DNA of 64,000 nt from Luteolibacter algae (GTDB lineage Bacteria; Verrucomicrobiota; Verrucomicrobiia; Verrucomicrobiales; Akkermansiaceae). The notes beneath the pieces were generated by a model, which did no database searches, was not told the origin of the DNA, and saw only the letters and a program-made list of their open reading frames with translations. Below are positions 52,831 to 61,819 of this stretch, one piece after another. Where the stretch lies: positions 124,001 through 188,000 of the forward strand of contig NZ_JBHUIT010000008.1 of NCBI RefSeq assembly GCF_042683045.1. The letters are read 5' to 3'. The position numbers and the translations under genes are program-made. Each line of letters opens with the position of its first letter. Within the stretch, counting starts at the first letter, position 1.

Positions 52831-53222
52831 GTGGACCTACAGGAAAAGAAGCATCGTTCGGGAGTCCTGGGAATGATCATACGGTTCTTGAGCCGGGGAT
52901 CAACTATGTGTGCCAGCGGTGCACGGCATGTTGCAAATGGCCGGGAGATGTCCGCATCGACGATGCAGATGTCACGAAGATCTCCAAATATCTTGGGATG
53001 GATGAACTGGATTTTCTGGGACAATACACCCGGCTGAGAACCAACCGGCAAGGGTTGTCGTTGCTGGAAAAGACAAATCACGAATGTATTATGCTAGAGG
53101 GAAATGCCTGTCGCATCCACGAGGTCAAGCCCAGCCAGTGCGCAGGATTTCCCAATAAATGGAATTTCCCGAATTGGCGCGATTTCTGCGAGGCAATTCC
53201 TGTTCCTGTAAGCACGATCTAG
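52827..53222 (+). CDS. YkgJ-like cysteine-cluster protein
   Basis: 131 residues from ATG 52827, overlapping the amidase stop (ATGA). Eight cysteines: CQRCTACC at 29-36 and later C87, C95, C105 and C121, matching the YkgJ/DUF6485-type metal-binding family (Fe-S or zinc). Other blocks: VRIDDADVTKISKYLG, LEGNACRIHEVKPSQCAGFP. Role unknown; translational coupling to the amidase is conserved in no system I can name. Soluble. Confidence 0.82.
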   Translation: MSGPTGKEASFGSPGNDHTVLEPGINYVCQRCTACCKWPGDVRIDDADVTKISKYLGMDELDFLGQYTRLRTNRQGLSLLEKTNHECIMLEGNACRIHEVKPSQCAGFPNKWNFPNWRDFCEAIPVPVSTI

Positions 53223-53331
53223 AGGCTGAAAAAAGCGCTCCAAAGTAAGATAGAAGTGGCCAGAACATACGTGATATGTCAAAAAAGATAGAGATAGATT
53301 ACTATCGTCATTTTCCAACCCAGCCCACCCC

Positions 53332-54918
53332 ATGGCCAAAAAAAACAACTCAGAAAACCCCCGGATTTTAATCGTAACGCCCGAAATTACCTACCTGCCC
53401 TCTGGAATGGGGAACATGGCTCAGCGCATGTCTGCAAAGGCTGGAGGAATGGCGGATGTTTCAGCTTCACTTGTCTCCGCGCTATTCAATCTTGGTGCGG
53501 ATGTGCATGTCGCGATGCCTAATTATCGCAAGCTATTTCAAGGGGATGTGTTCAATCTCCATGAAAAGGAGCTGAAGAAGTATCACGAGGTCCTGCCGGA
53601 GGATCATATCCATCTGGCGGAGGACAGGATCTTCTACTACAGGGATCGTGTTTATAGCAGTCATTCGGATGAGGCGATGCGGATTGCAATGGTTTTTCAA
53701 CGCGAAGTGATCAATCACATCGTTCCAAAAGCCCGGCCGGATTTGATCCATTGCAATGACTGGATGACTGCCCTGATCCCGGCAATGGCGAAACGCCGTG
53801 GGATTAAAAGTCTTTTCACTGTCCATAATATCCATACCAGACAGGCCTGTCTCTCACAGGCTGAGGACATCGGCATTGATGCCGCCGAGTTCTGGATGAA
53901 TCTTTATTTTGCCGAAAATCCCGGAAATTATGATCACGCCCGTTCCCATGTGCCGGTGGATCTTCTGACTTCTGGTATCTTCGCATCACATTTCATCAAT
54001 ACCGTTAGCCCGCGCTTCCTCTGGGAGATCGTGGAAGGATGGCATTCGGTGGTGCCTTGGTCGGTGCGGCAGGAAATCCGTAACAAATATCATGCGGGCT
54101 GTGCCTCTGGCATTTTAAACGCACCGGATGCTTCATACAGCCCCAAAACAGACAATTCATTGGTGCGGAACTACGGCCCTTCCGATTTTTGGGATGCGAA
54201 ACGTGCCAATAAGGAAGCTTTCCAACGAGAAATGGGCCTGGAGGCGAATCTTGATGCTCCTTTATTCTTCTGGCCTTCACGTCTGGACCCCATGCAAAAG
54301 GGGCCTCAGCTGGTTACGGATATTCTTTATCAGATGGTTTCTGACTACTGGGAAAGAGGAGTTCAGATCGCTGTGGTGGCAAACGGTCCACACGAAATCT
54401 ATTTCAAGCAAATCATCGAAGAGTTCGAGCTGGGAAGCCGGGTGGCAATTGTGGATTTCAATGAACGGCTCTCCCGTCTGGGATATGCGGCGTCTGATTT
54501 TATGCTGATGCCTTCGCTGTTCGAGCCGTGTGGTTTGCCCCAAATGACAGCACCTATTTATGGCACTCTGCCCGTGGTTCACGGCACAGGTGGACTATAC
54601 GATACCATCCGGCCAATGGATGTTAAGAACGCTTCCGGGAATGGCTTCCGTTTCAACGATTATGATCCGAATGCACTGCGCTGGGCGGTGGATCAAGCCA
54701 TGGAATTCTACTCGCTCCCTTATGAGGCCAAGGAACCCCAGATCCGTCGTGTGATGGAACAAAGTGTCAAAGAGTTCAGCCATGAAGAGGTGGCGAGAAA
54801 ATACATTGAGATCTACGAGGAAATGCTTGCCCGGCCATTGGTCGACGACTTACCGGGTGACGCGGCAACCAACCACGGATTGTCGGAGCCGGACTACTCG
54901 TTCCTTCCTGGATCGTGA
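53332..54918 (+). CDS. glgA: Glycogen synthase
   Basis: GT5 glycosyltransferase elongating alpha-1,4-glucan from ADP-glucose (or UDP-glucose). 528 residues. The N-terminal starch-synthase domain has KAGGMADVSASL (KxGG) and the GT-B acceptor region; the C-terminal domain has DFMLMPSLFEPCGLPQM and YGTLPVVHGTGGLYDTI, the family's nucleotide-sugar and acid loops. Slightly longer than E. coli GlgA (477), with an insert before KAGG (TYLPSGMGNMAQRMSA). No branching enzyme or pyrophosphorylase is close. Confidence 0.94.
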   Translation: MAKKNNSENPRILIVTPEITYLPSGMGNMAQRMSAKAGGMADVSASLVSALFNLGADVHVAMPNYRKLFQGDVFNLHEKELKKYHEVLPEDHIHLAEDRIFYYRDRVYSSHSDEAMRIAMVFQREVINHIVPKARPDLIHCNDWMTALIPAMAKRRGIKSLFTVHNIHTRQACLSQAEDIGIDAAEFWMNLYFAENPGNYDHARSHVPVDLLTSGIFASHFINTVSPRFLWEIVEGWHSVVPWSVRQEIRNKYHAGCASGILNAPDASYSPKTDNSLVRNYGPSDFWDAKRANKEAFQREMGLEANLDAPLFFWPSRLDPMQKGPQLVTDILYQMVSDYWERGVQIAVVANGPHEIYFKQIIEEFELGSRVAIVDFNERLSRLGYAASDFMLMPSLFEPCGLPQMTAPIYGTLPVVHGTGGLYDTIRPMDVKNASGNGFRFNDYDPNALRWAVDQAMEFYSLPYEAKEPQIRRVMEQSVKEFSHEEVARKYIEIYEEMLARPLVDDLPGDAATNHGLSEPDYSFLPGS

Positions 54919-54975
54919 AGAAGGCAAGGGGACAAGCAGCTTGTAAAGGGATGATCTGGCTCTACGCTCTAGAGC

Positions 54976-55578
54976 ATGGAACTGGATCTTCTCGGTAAGC
55001 ATGCGGATAGGGCGTATCCTATATTGGCATCGTTGGTCACACCGCGCCCCATTGCCTGGGTTACAACACTTAATGCTGATGGGAGCGTGAATGCTGCACC
55101 ATTTTCTTTTTTCAATGTTTTCGGGGCGAACCCGCCGCTCGTCATCTTTGCTCCCGGCGATCGCGATGATGGTTCTCCGAAAGATTCGGCTATGAATAGC
55201 AAATGTGAAGGGGAGTTTGTCGTCAATATCGTCAGTGAAGAACAGGCAGAAACAATGGTGCGGACTGCTGCATCTCTCCCTTATGGTAGTAGCGAAATCG
55301 AAGTGGAAGAGATCGAAGTCCTACCATCTTCTCTAGTTAAAGCCCCCCGTATCGCCGCCGCTCCCGCTGCCCTCGAGTGCAAGCTACACTCGATTCAGGA
55401 GATAGGTAGCAATCGTCTGGTGATGGGCATCGTCCACAGAGTCCACATCAAGGACGAATTTTTTGATGCGGAAGCACTTCGTGTCCGGGGCGAAAAATTT
55501 CATCCAGTCGGCCGCATGTCGGTGCCGGATTGGTATTGCAGAACCGGAGATCTTTTTCAATTGATCCGGCCGGCTTGA
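54976..55578 (+). CDS. Flavin reductase family protein
   Basis: FMN-binding split-barrel protein of about 200 residues: PRPIAWVTTLNADGSVNAAPFSFFNVFGANPPLVIF followed by GEFVVNIVSEEQ, the family fingerprint of flavin reductases and related monooxygenase partners. Soluble. It may supply reduced FMN or act on its own; the neighbourhood gives no clue. Convergent with the secreted protein at 55579. Confidence 0.88.
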   Translation: MELDLLGKHADRAYPILASLVTPRPIAWVTTLNADGSVNAAPFSFFNVFGANPPLVIFAPGDRDDGSPKDSAMNSKCEGEFVVNIVSEEQAETMVRTAASLPYGSSEIEVEEIEVLPSSLVKAPRIAAAPAALECKLHSIQEIGSNRLVMGIVHRVHIKDEFFDAEALRVRGEKFHPVGRMSVPDWYCRTGDLFQLIRPA

Positions 55579-56541
55579 TCAAGGCGCGGATTCTTCGGAC
55601 TTGGGGGCGGCAGGGACGGGCGTCTTTTTCGGTGAATCCGCAGCTAGCATGGTGGTCAATTCCGATGCCCATTTCGGAGCCGATTCATGGACGATATTTT
55701 TCTCGATATGTTCCAGCATGCGGACAGCGGCTCCACGTTCATCACCGGCTTTGAATTGATCGACCTCCGATTCCCACTGAAGGTCGGGAAGTACTTCCAG
55801 GATGAATTTATCGTATTCCGGTGTGTGCTCTCCGGATTTGAGCTTTTCTTCGGGTTTCAGTGTCCAATAATCTGCAAAAGCGGCTTCCATCTGCATACGT
55901 TTTGTCCAACTTGCGCGCAGTGCGCTGATTCGATCGCTACGGCGTAGCGGGGGAAGGATCACTTGATCGAAAACTTGCTTTAGTGCTGCGGGGGCCACAG
56001 GCCACTTTTCCGCCTTGAATCCATTGAGATCATAGGCGCGAGCAAAAACGCTTTCGGTCACTCCCTGTTGAAGCGTTCTGCGGTATTTCCCAAGGTCTTC
56101 TGCGTCGGCATAGATCGCATCCATCACCTTGCTTGCTTCCATGGATAAAACGTCCATATCCGCATCTTCGGAAGTTGATTCCAGAGTAAGCACCAACCAA
56201 CGCAATTGTAATCTAAGTGCTGATTTGAAGTCGTTATCAGTGAGACGATCGGCGTTTTTACGTTTCCATTCACGAAAGTCACCGGACTTTTTGTTCATCT
56301 CATCGAAGCTGACCATTTCTTCACATCTGAGGTATAGCTCGAGAGCAGCATCATTGCTGCTCATGGCAGCCTTGTATGCCGAAAGGGCAGCCTTGTAGCG
56401 GGAATCGACCTTCGAGTTTGCTGCTTCGTGAATCTGTTCCAACTTTTCCAAAAGCGCTTCACGATCGACCTGGGTCAATATATCCGCGGATGCAATAGGA
56501 GCTGCCAAAGCAAGAAGGATGGCCGAAAATTGGGTTTTCAT
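55579..56541 (-). CDS. Exported hypothetical helical protein
   Basis: Not recognised. 320 residues with a signal peptide (MKTQFSAILLALAAPIASA) and a mainly alpha-helical mature part (EKLEQIHEAANSKVDSRYKAALSAYKAAM), ending in a low-complexity PKKTPVPAAPKSEESAP tail. No cysteines in the mature part beyond one, no catalytic motif. Transcribed in the same direction as the MoxR-DUF58-transglutaminase operon, 54 bases after it, so it may belong to the same transcript. Confidence 0.7.
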   Translation of the reverse strand: MKTQFSAILLALAAPIASADILTQVDREALLEKLEQIHEAANSKVDSRYKAALSAYKAAMSSNDAALELYLRCEEMVSFDEMNKKSGDFREWKRKNADRLTDNDFKSALRLQLRWLVLTLESTSEDADMDVLSMEASKVMDAIYADAEDLGKYRRTLQQGVTESVFARAYDLNGFKAEKWPVAPAALKQVFDQVILPPLRRSDRISALRASWTKRMQMEAAFADYWTLKPEEKLKSGEHTPEYDKFILEVLPDLQWESEVDQFKAGDERGAAVRMLEHIEKNIVHESAPKWASELTTMLAADSPKKTPVPAAPKSEESAP

Positions 56542-56595
56542 TTCGATAGGAATATCCGTTGTTAAGATTTACGCCAAGAAAGATTATGACTAAGT

Positions 56596-58671
56596 CTACT
56601 TGGTTGACTTAGGGTTCTTTGCATCTTTTATAAATCTTTCCAGCTCGGTGGCTAACTTTTCCAAACGCCATAGGGCTTCGGTGGAAGCGGGCGCTGGATC
56701 GAACCGGATTTGTTGGTGCAGGGCAACCGCCTCGGCGAGTTTTTCGGATGGGACGGGTGTGGGCAGTTTCAGCAACCATTCCGGATAACTTTCACCCGGG
56801 AGTCTGGCAGGAAGTAGTCTGCGGGCGCGTTTTTCCAGACTGTGCAGCGGCGTGACAATGCCTCTATCCGATGGCTGCCATATGGAATTTTTTTCCTTCA
56901 GGATCAGCTTGGAGCGCCAGAGTCTCAGTACGACGAAACCCATCACGGACAGCCCGAGCGTCCACATCACGATTGTTGCACGGAGCCGGTTTTCAGGTTG
57001 GTTTCTCCAAATGAAAAAATCTTCCCTGAAGCGCTGAAATCCATCTGTGAGCCAGCGTGATTCGGTCCCCCCGCTGGTCTCAACCGTAAGCCACAGGGGA
57101 GGAGTAGGATCGAAGTCCACCCATTCCTTCCGGGATTCGTTCCACACCCGCGTCCACGCATGGGCGTGGATCCCGCGGATAACATACTGGTTCCTGGCAA
57201 TGTCCCGCTCCTGCACGGAGTAGCCTACGCAATAGCGGGAAGGCACGCCGGAAGCGCGTAGCAGAAGTGTGGCTGCCGTAGCGAAATACTCGCAATGACC
57301 GCGTTTGCTGGTCGTAAGGAAAGTTTCTATGGCGGAAGGGCGATCCTGATAATTCCGCGCCCGGTGAATCGTCAGATACTTTGTATATTGAAATTCCCGC
57401 GTGAACCATTGCCGCAATCTGGCGATTTTTGATTGGGCATCCGGAAGGTCGTTGAGGCCGATTTCCTCGACGATATCTTGAATCCCAGGGCTCTCAAAAT
57501 CATCTACCGCCAGATCCTGTTCCCACGGCGGCGAATCGGGGGATTCGGAATCGTTCCACCGCACATTTCCCGCGATAATCGATTTTTTTGGGTAGATAAC
57601 CACTGTCCCCAAGGGGTTGATTTCCGGGGTATCCATGTCGAAGTTCTGTAATGTCGAGGCATTACCGGGAAGAGGGAGCGGGTCTTCCGTCTGGGCCCTG
57701 CCACGGATCTGGAAACTGGGCAGAGCGGACCGGAGGTTGCTTTGAAGCATCTCCCTGCGGAGCATGAAAAATGGCTCTCCCTCTTCAAGCGCTAGCGCGG
57801 AAAGTTCCCTGAAATCGTCTTCACCGCTGATTTCGGCCTCGGGAATTTCATTTTTCCAGATTGTTCCCTTGTATCGGTTATAGGTCGTGAGACGTAATAA
57901 TCGAGGGGGAGACTGGCCTTCGGCAGGAATGATCCGCCAATGCATTTCATTGGATTGCTTCAGCTGGCCGAGGGAACCGATGGCAGTCTTGTTCACCGTA
58001 GGGTTGGCGCTGGGATAGGCTCCGTTTTCGATGGATCGATTAGTCATCCATTTATAGAGCTTATTGAGGCCGATCTGCCCTGAGATACCGATCAGGCTTG
58101 CTGTAAAAACGATCACGACCAGTGCGAAAATACGGACCTTTACCCGCGAGAAAATTAGCCAACCCACCAGGATGACCAGGGCAGGGAAAAAGAACTTCCG
58201 GCCAGCGAAAACCCCTAGGGCCGATGCCGTGATTGTGCAGAGAAAGTAGAGGTTTCCGAAGTTGAACTGGATCACGGAATTTTCCAAACCTAGCTGCTGG
58301 TTTCTGCGGCGGTGCAGATCCGAGAAAAAGGAAAAGCTATTGAGCGCCATGGAATTGTTCAATCCATAGCTCTGGACAAACTGGAGCGGCAGAAGAAGAA
58401 CCGGGAACCAAACCATCAGTTTTGGCAACGCCGTGTAGCGATCTCCGTCCAGCCAGATCAGAGCACCGGTAACGATCGTCAGAAGCATGGTGATTTTCCA
58501 GGCTCTGGAGCATCCCCGTTCACCGAAATTCCAGCGGAAACCCACCCAATTCGCTCCTTCGATGAATAGAGCGATGATCAATCCCAGGAAGCCATGATCC
58601 GTCATTGCTCCCCAGAAAAGCAAAGTGGCACCGAGCAATAGTCTCGGCGGAGGTAGAATGACTTTTTCCAT
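56596..58671 (-). CDS. Transglutaminase-like membrane protein (TgpA/DUF3488 type)
   Basis: 691 residues from ATG 58671 (MEKVILPPPRLLL); an upstream start at 58740 lies inside the preceding gene and is rejected. Several N-terminal membrane helices, then a periplasmic transglutaminase-like domain with the catalytic Cys in RGHCEYFATAATLLLRASGVPSRYCVGY, the His in HAHAWTRVWNE and the Asp in WVDFDPTPP, and a final membrane helix (VMWTLGLSVMGFVVL) before a cytosolic tail. Third gene of the MoxR-DUF58-transglutaminase cluster, usually linked to envelope maturation. Substrate unknown. Confidence 0.9.
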   Translation of the reverse strand: MEKVILPPPRLLLGATLLFWGAMTDHGFLGLIIALFIEGANWVGFRWNFGERGCSRAWKITMLLTIVTGALIWLDGDRYTALPKLMVWFPVLLLPLQFVQSYGLNNSMALNSFSFFSDLHRRRNQQLGLENSVIQFNFGNLYFLCTITASALGVFAGRKFFFPALVILVGWLIFSRVKVRIFALVVIVFTASLIGISGQIGLNKLYKWMTNRSIENGAYPSANPTVNKTAIGSLGQLKQSNEMHWRIIPAEGQSPPRLLRLTTYNRYKGTIWKNEIPEAEISGEDDFRELSALALEEGEPFFMLRREMLQSNLRSALPSFQIRGRAQTEDPLPLPGNASTLQNFDMDTPEINPLGTVVIYPKKSIIAGNVRWNDSESPDSPPWEQDLAVDDFESPGIQDIVEEIGLNDLPDAQSKIARLRQWFTREFQYTKYLTIHRARNYQDRPSAIETFLTTSKRGHCEYFATAATLLLRASGVPSRYCVGYSVQERDIARNQYVIRGIHAHAWTRVWNESRKEWVDFDPTPPLWLTVETSGGTESRWLTDGFQRFREDFFIWRNQPENRLRATIVMWTLGLSVMGFVVLRLWRSKLILKEKNSIWQPSDRGIVTPLHSLEKRARRLLPARLPGESYPEWLLKLPTPVPSEKLAEAVALHQQIRFDPAPASTEALWRLEKLATELERFIKDAKNPKSTK

Positions 58672-58690
58672 AGAAGATCCCTGGTAGCAA

Positions 58691-60058
58691 TTATATCGCA
58701 GCAGATAGTTCGCCGGGCAAGCGTAAGAGATCCCGCTCAACTTCGCCGGACTCCAACCAATACCCGATCAAGCCCTCCGGCGCGGGACCTGTCCCTATCA
58801 CCAGCGGCACGGATACGACACCTGACTTCAGAAGCTTTTTCACAAAGTCCGCCCGCTGCTCGTCCCATCCATTGAGGACCAAAAGGCAGGATGTCATCTG
58901 TTCGCGGTGGCGAATGATCGTTTCAGATAAAATTTCGAATCGCGTGATTGTTTCGATCTTCACTCCGGCGAGCACTTCGAGGAGTTTTTCCGCCCGTTCC
59001 ATTCCACGCCCTGCGGTGACGGTGTGAGCCTTTTCCGCGATGAACATCAGATCCAGAAGCGATTCGCTGTGATCCAGGCCAACGATAAAAGAAGATGCCA
59101 CAGAAACCATTTCCTCAAAGACCGTGCTGTCCGGAGATCCCGCAAACGTGTCCAGAACCAATGCATACCGGGGGTAAAAATTGTCCTCGAGCTCCTTTAC
59201 CATTGGCTTTCCGGTGTGTGCCCAGCTTTTCCAATGGATCAGGCGTAAGGAATCGCCGGGTCGATATTCGCGCAGTCCGACGAATTCTCCGGAGTTTCCA
59301 ATCGCGTTACTGGTTTCTTCCCCACCAATGCGAAACGCCGCAGATCCAGGCATCCGCAGTGGCGGAAGACGATAGCGTTTCGGCAGGACGACGAGACGGG
59401 CGGGGGAGGTGGGGACCTTCCTGCATTTTTGAAAAAAGCCCAGGGGATCCGGCAAAAGCACGCGCAGATCGTGCATGGGAAAGACACCGCGCTGCTGGGG
59501 CAGGAGAGATAGCGCCAGGCGTTGTGTTTCGCCACGGCGGAGATCGATGAGATCTTTGCTTTCGTAGCTGATGAAACCGTGTTTCCGGGACATCAGCCAC
59601 TGCCATCGATAATAAGCCATTGTGCGATCGAAGGCGTTGCGGGAATGTTCCTCCGGTTCGGGGATTTGGGCGAATTCCTCCAGCGAAGGGCGGGCGTCCG
59701 GCTGGGTCTGCAGGAGTCTTGCGCCCTTCAACCGGCGGCTTCTCAGGTTTTTCAATGTGACGGTATAACGTAAGGCCTCGCCGACTGTCGCATGCCTGGG
59801 CAGCTCATACATCGCACTTAATTTCGCATTCCGGAAAATCACCCACAGTAGGCTGATGAAGGCGAGCCCAAAGGAAAAGCAGAACATCTGATAGATGGCA
59901 TTGCGGTGCTGGCCGATACTCATAAAGGCGGCAAAGATCACTGTGAGGATGATTGCTATCCCGGCCGGCCGTATTCGACGGGAAAACCAGTGCTGCACTG
60001 CATCGCCACGGTAATACGTCCAGTGCAGATAACGGAATCTGGTTTCCATCCTTTTCAT
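58691..60058 (-). CDS. DUF58 domain-containing protein
   Basis: 455 residues from ATG 60058 (MKRMETRFRYLHWTYYRGD); an earlier start at 60136 would overlap the MoxR gene. Two membrane helices (GIAIILTVIFAAFMSIG, MFCFSFGLAFISLLWVI) are followed by a soluble VWA-like DUF58 region with the conserved GEFVGLREYRPGDSLRLIHWKSWAHTGKPMVKELED. Works with MoxR ATPases in many bacteria in protein-complex maturation. 19 bases before the transglutaminase gene. Confidence 0.88.
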   Translation of the reverse strand: MKRMETRFRYLHWTYYRGDAVQHWFSRRIRPAGIAIILTVIFAAFMSIGQHRNAIYQMFCFSFGLAFISLLWVIFRNAKLSAMYELPRHATVGEALRYTVTLKNLRSRRLKGARLLQTQPDARPSLEEFAQIPEPEEHSRNAFDRTMAYYRWQWLMSRKHGFISYESKDLIDLRRGETQRLALSLLPQQRGVFPMHDLRVLLPDPLGFFQKCRKVPTSPARLVVLPKRYRLPPLRMPGSAAFRIGGEETSNAIGNSGEFVGLREYRPGDSLRLIHWKSWAHTGKPMVKELEDNFYPRYALVLDTFAGSPDSTVFEEMVSVASSFIVGLDHSESLLDLMFIAEKAHTVTAGRGMERAEKLLEVLAGVKIETITRFEILSETIIRHREQMTSCLLVLNGWDEQRADFVKKLLKSGVVSVPLVIGTGPAPEGLIGYWLESGEVERDLLRLPGELSAAI

Positions 60059-60098
60059 CAGATAAGTCGTGATATTTTCAAGATGTCCGGAGTGCTGG

Positions 60099-61034
60099 TT
60101 AAACCGGAACAGTGGTCTTCTCGAGAATGTCTTCAACGATCATTCTCGCGTTGAGCCCGGAGTATTTTGACTCGGGAGCCAGCACCAGCCGGTGGGCAAT
60201 GACATCGACGGCAACGGATTGGATTACCTCCGGAGTCACGAATTCCCTACCTTCAAAGAGAGAAATCACCTGCGAAATTTTCATCAGTGAGAGCGATGCG
60301 CGGGGACTTGCCGCGAGCTGAACCTCTGGAATTCCCCGCGTCCCTGCGACCAACGCGACCGCGTATTGGCGAAGCTCCGCGCTGAAGCGAATCTTCCGGG
60401 ATGCGGCGGAGATTTCCAATATTTCCTCCCTTGATAGGACGGGACGAAGTGAATGCACCGGATGGCTCTCCGCTTGATCGGCGAGGATTCCGGCCTCTTG
60501 CTCCGCACTTACATAGCCCAGGCCGCATTGCATCGCGAAACGATCCATCTGGGCTTCTGGAAGTGGGTAGGTGCCCCGGAACTCGACGGGATTCTGCGTG
60601 GCAATGACGAAAAATAAGCCGTCCAAATCGTAGCAAACGCCTTCCACCGTTACCTGCCGCTCGCCCATCGCCTCCAACAAGGCGCTCTGGGTGCGCGGAG
60701 AGGCGCGGTTGATCTCATCCGCCAGCAAGATATCGGTGAAAACAGGACCATGATGGAACCGGAATTCCTGGGTGCGGGGATCCAGAACCGATACGCCTAG
60801 AATATCGGATGGCAGCAAGTCCGGAGTGAACTGGACACGTTTGAAATCCGCTCCCGAAATGGATTTCGCAATCGCCTTCGCCAAAGTGGTTTTTCCCGTT
60901 CCCGGATAATCTTCCAGAAGGACATGACCCCCTGCGAACATACATGAGAGCACTTTTCTAACCGTTGCTTCCTGCCCACGCACCACAGCACATACCGCCT
61001 GTTCCAACCGATTCGCCAATTCCGTTTCTCTCAT
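60099..61034 (-). CDS. MoxR-family AAA+ ATPase
   Basis: Cytosolic chaperone-like ATPase, 311 residues from ATG 61034 (MRETELANRLEQAVCAVV); starts at 61082 and 61124 are possible but give longer, non-conserved ends. Walker A GYPGTGKTTLAKA-type (EDYPGTGKTTLAKAIA), Walker B ILLADEINRASPRTQSALLEAM, Sensor region FVIATQNPVEFRGTYPLPEAQMDRF. First gene of the operon with DUF58 (40 bases) and the transglutaminase. Confidence 0.93.
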   Translation of the reverse strand: MRETELANRLEQAVCAVVRGQEATVRKVLSCMFAGGHVLLEDYPGTGKTTLAKAIAKSISGADFKRVQFTPDLLPSDILGVSVLDPRTQEFRFHHGPVFTDILLADEINRASPRTQSALLEAMGERQVTVEGVCYDLDGLFFVIATQNPVEFRGTYPLPEAQMDRFAMQCGLGYVSAEQEAGILADQAESHPVHSLRPVLSREEILEISAASRKIRFSAELRQYAVALVAGTRGIPEVQLAASPRASLSLMKISQVISLFEGREFVTPEVIQSVAVDVIAHRLVLAPESKYSGLNARMIVEDILEKTTVPV

Positions 61035-61171
61035 GTTTATCGGGATAGACTCCACCTTATTTGCCGTGGATTCAATGCACATCTTCGAAAGATGTCGTTT
61101 CAGCGAAATAAAGTCCCGAGGCACTTTGAATCGCTATTTACTCCGCACTTCACAGCTTTCATCCTGCGGGT

Positions 61172-61696
61172 ATGAGTATTATCACACAACGCGGAGATGA
61201 CGGCCAAACCGATCTGATGTTTGGCCATAGGATTGCCAAAACTTCTCTGCGATTCATTGCACTGGGCACTATCGATGAACTGAACGCGGCCATCGGCCTG
61301 GCAAGGGCTTCAGATGGTGAGGGCAAACATACGGAGATCCTGGATCGGGTGCAGAACCTGCTTTTCGCACTCATGGGTCAGCTGGCATGTCTGCCCGGGG
61401 ATCAGCAGAAATATCTGGAGAAAGGATACTCGAGCGTTACTGAAGCAGATCTCTTGTGGCTGACAGAAACCGCACATCATCTGGAGGAAAACGGAGTGAA
61501 ATACACTCATTGGGCGGTGCCGGGTGCCGAAGGATCGCTGGCGCGAGCCCATCTCGATTTCGCCCGCACTGTAACGCGCCGCGCAGAGCGTTATGTTCTC
61601 GCTTTGCATGAGGATGGAGGCGAAGTCCCATCGGTGGTCCGCATTTTTCTGAATCGTCTGTCAGATCTTATGTGGATCCTGGCCCGCAGCCACTGA
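61172..61696 (+). CDS. PduO-type cob(I)alamin adenosyltransferase
   Basis: Converts cob(I)alamin to adenosylcobalamin with ATP. 174 residues with the family opening ITQRGDDGQTDLMFGHRIAKTSLRFIALGTIDELNAAIGLARA (ATP-binding) and the C-terminal RTVTRRAERYVLAL, in which the Arg/Glu residues bind ATP. All-helical PduO/MMAB fold. It implies use of a B12 cofactor enzyme elsewhere. Divergent from the MoxR operon. Confidence 0.93.
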   Translation: MSIITQRGDDGQTDLMFGHRIAKTSLRFIALGTIDELNAAIGLARASDGEGKHTEILDRVQNLLFALMGQLACLPGDQQKYLEKGYSSVTEADLLWLTETAHHLEENGVKYTHWAVPGAEGSLARAHLDFARTVTRRAERYVLALHEDGGEVPSVVRIFLNRLSDLMWILARSH

Positions 61697-61819
61697 TTGA
61701 TCCTGTATATTCCAAAAAAATTGTAAAATGTCTGACAATATCCGCGTTCTAGTAGCTCCCAGCCTGGTGGCCCGGGCTGATATGTCCGATACCTGAGACA
61801 CCTTTACCCATTAATAGAA

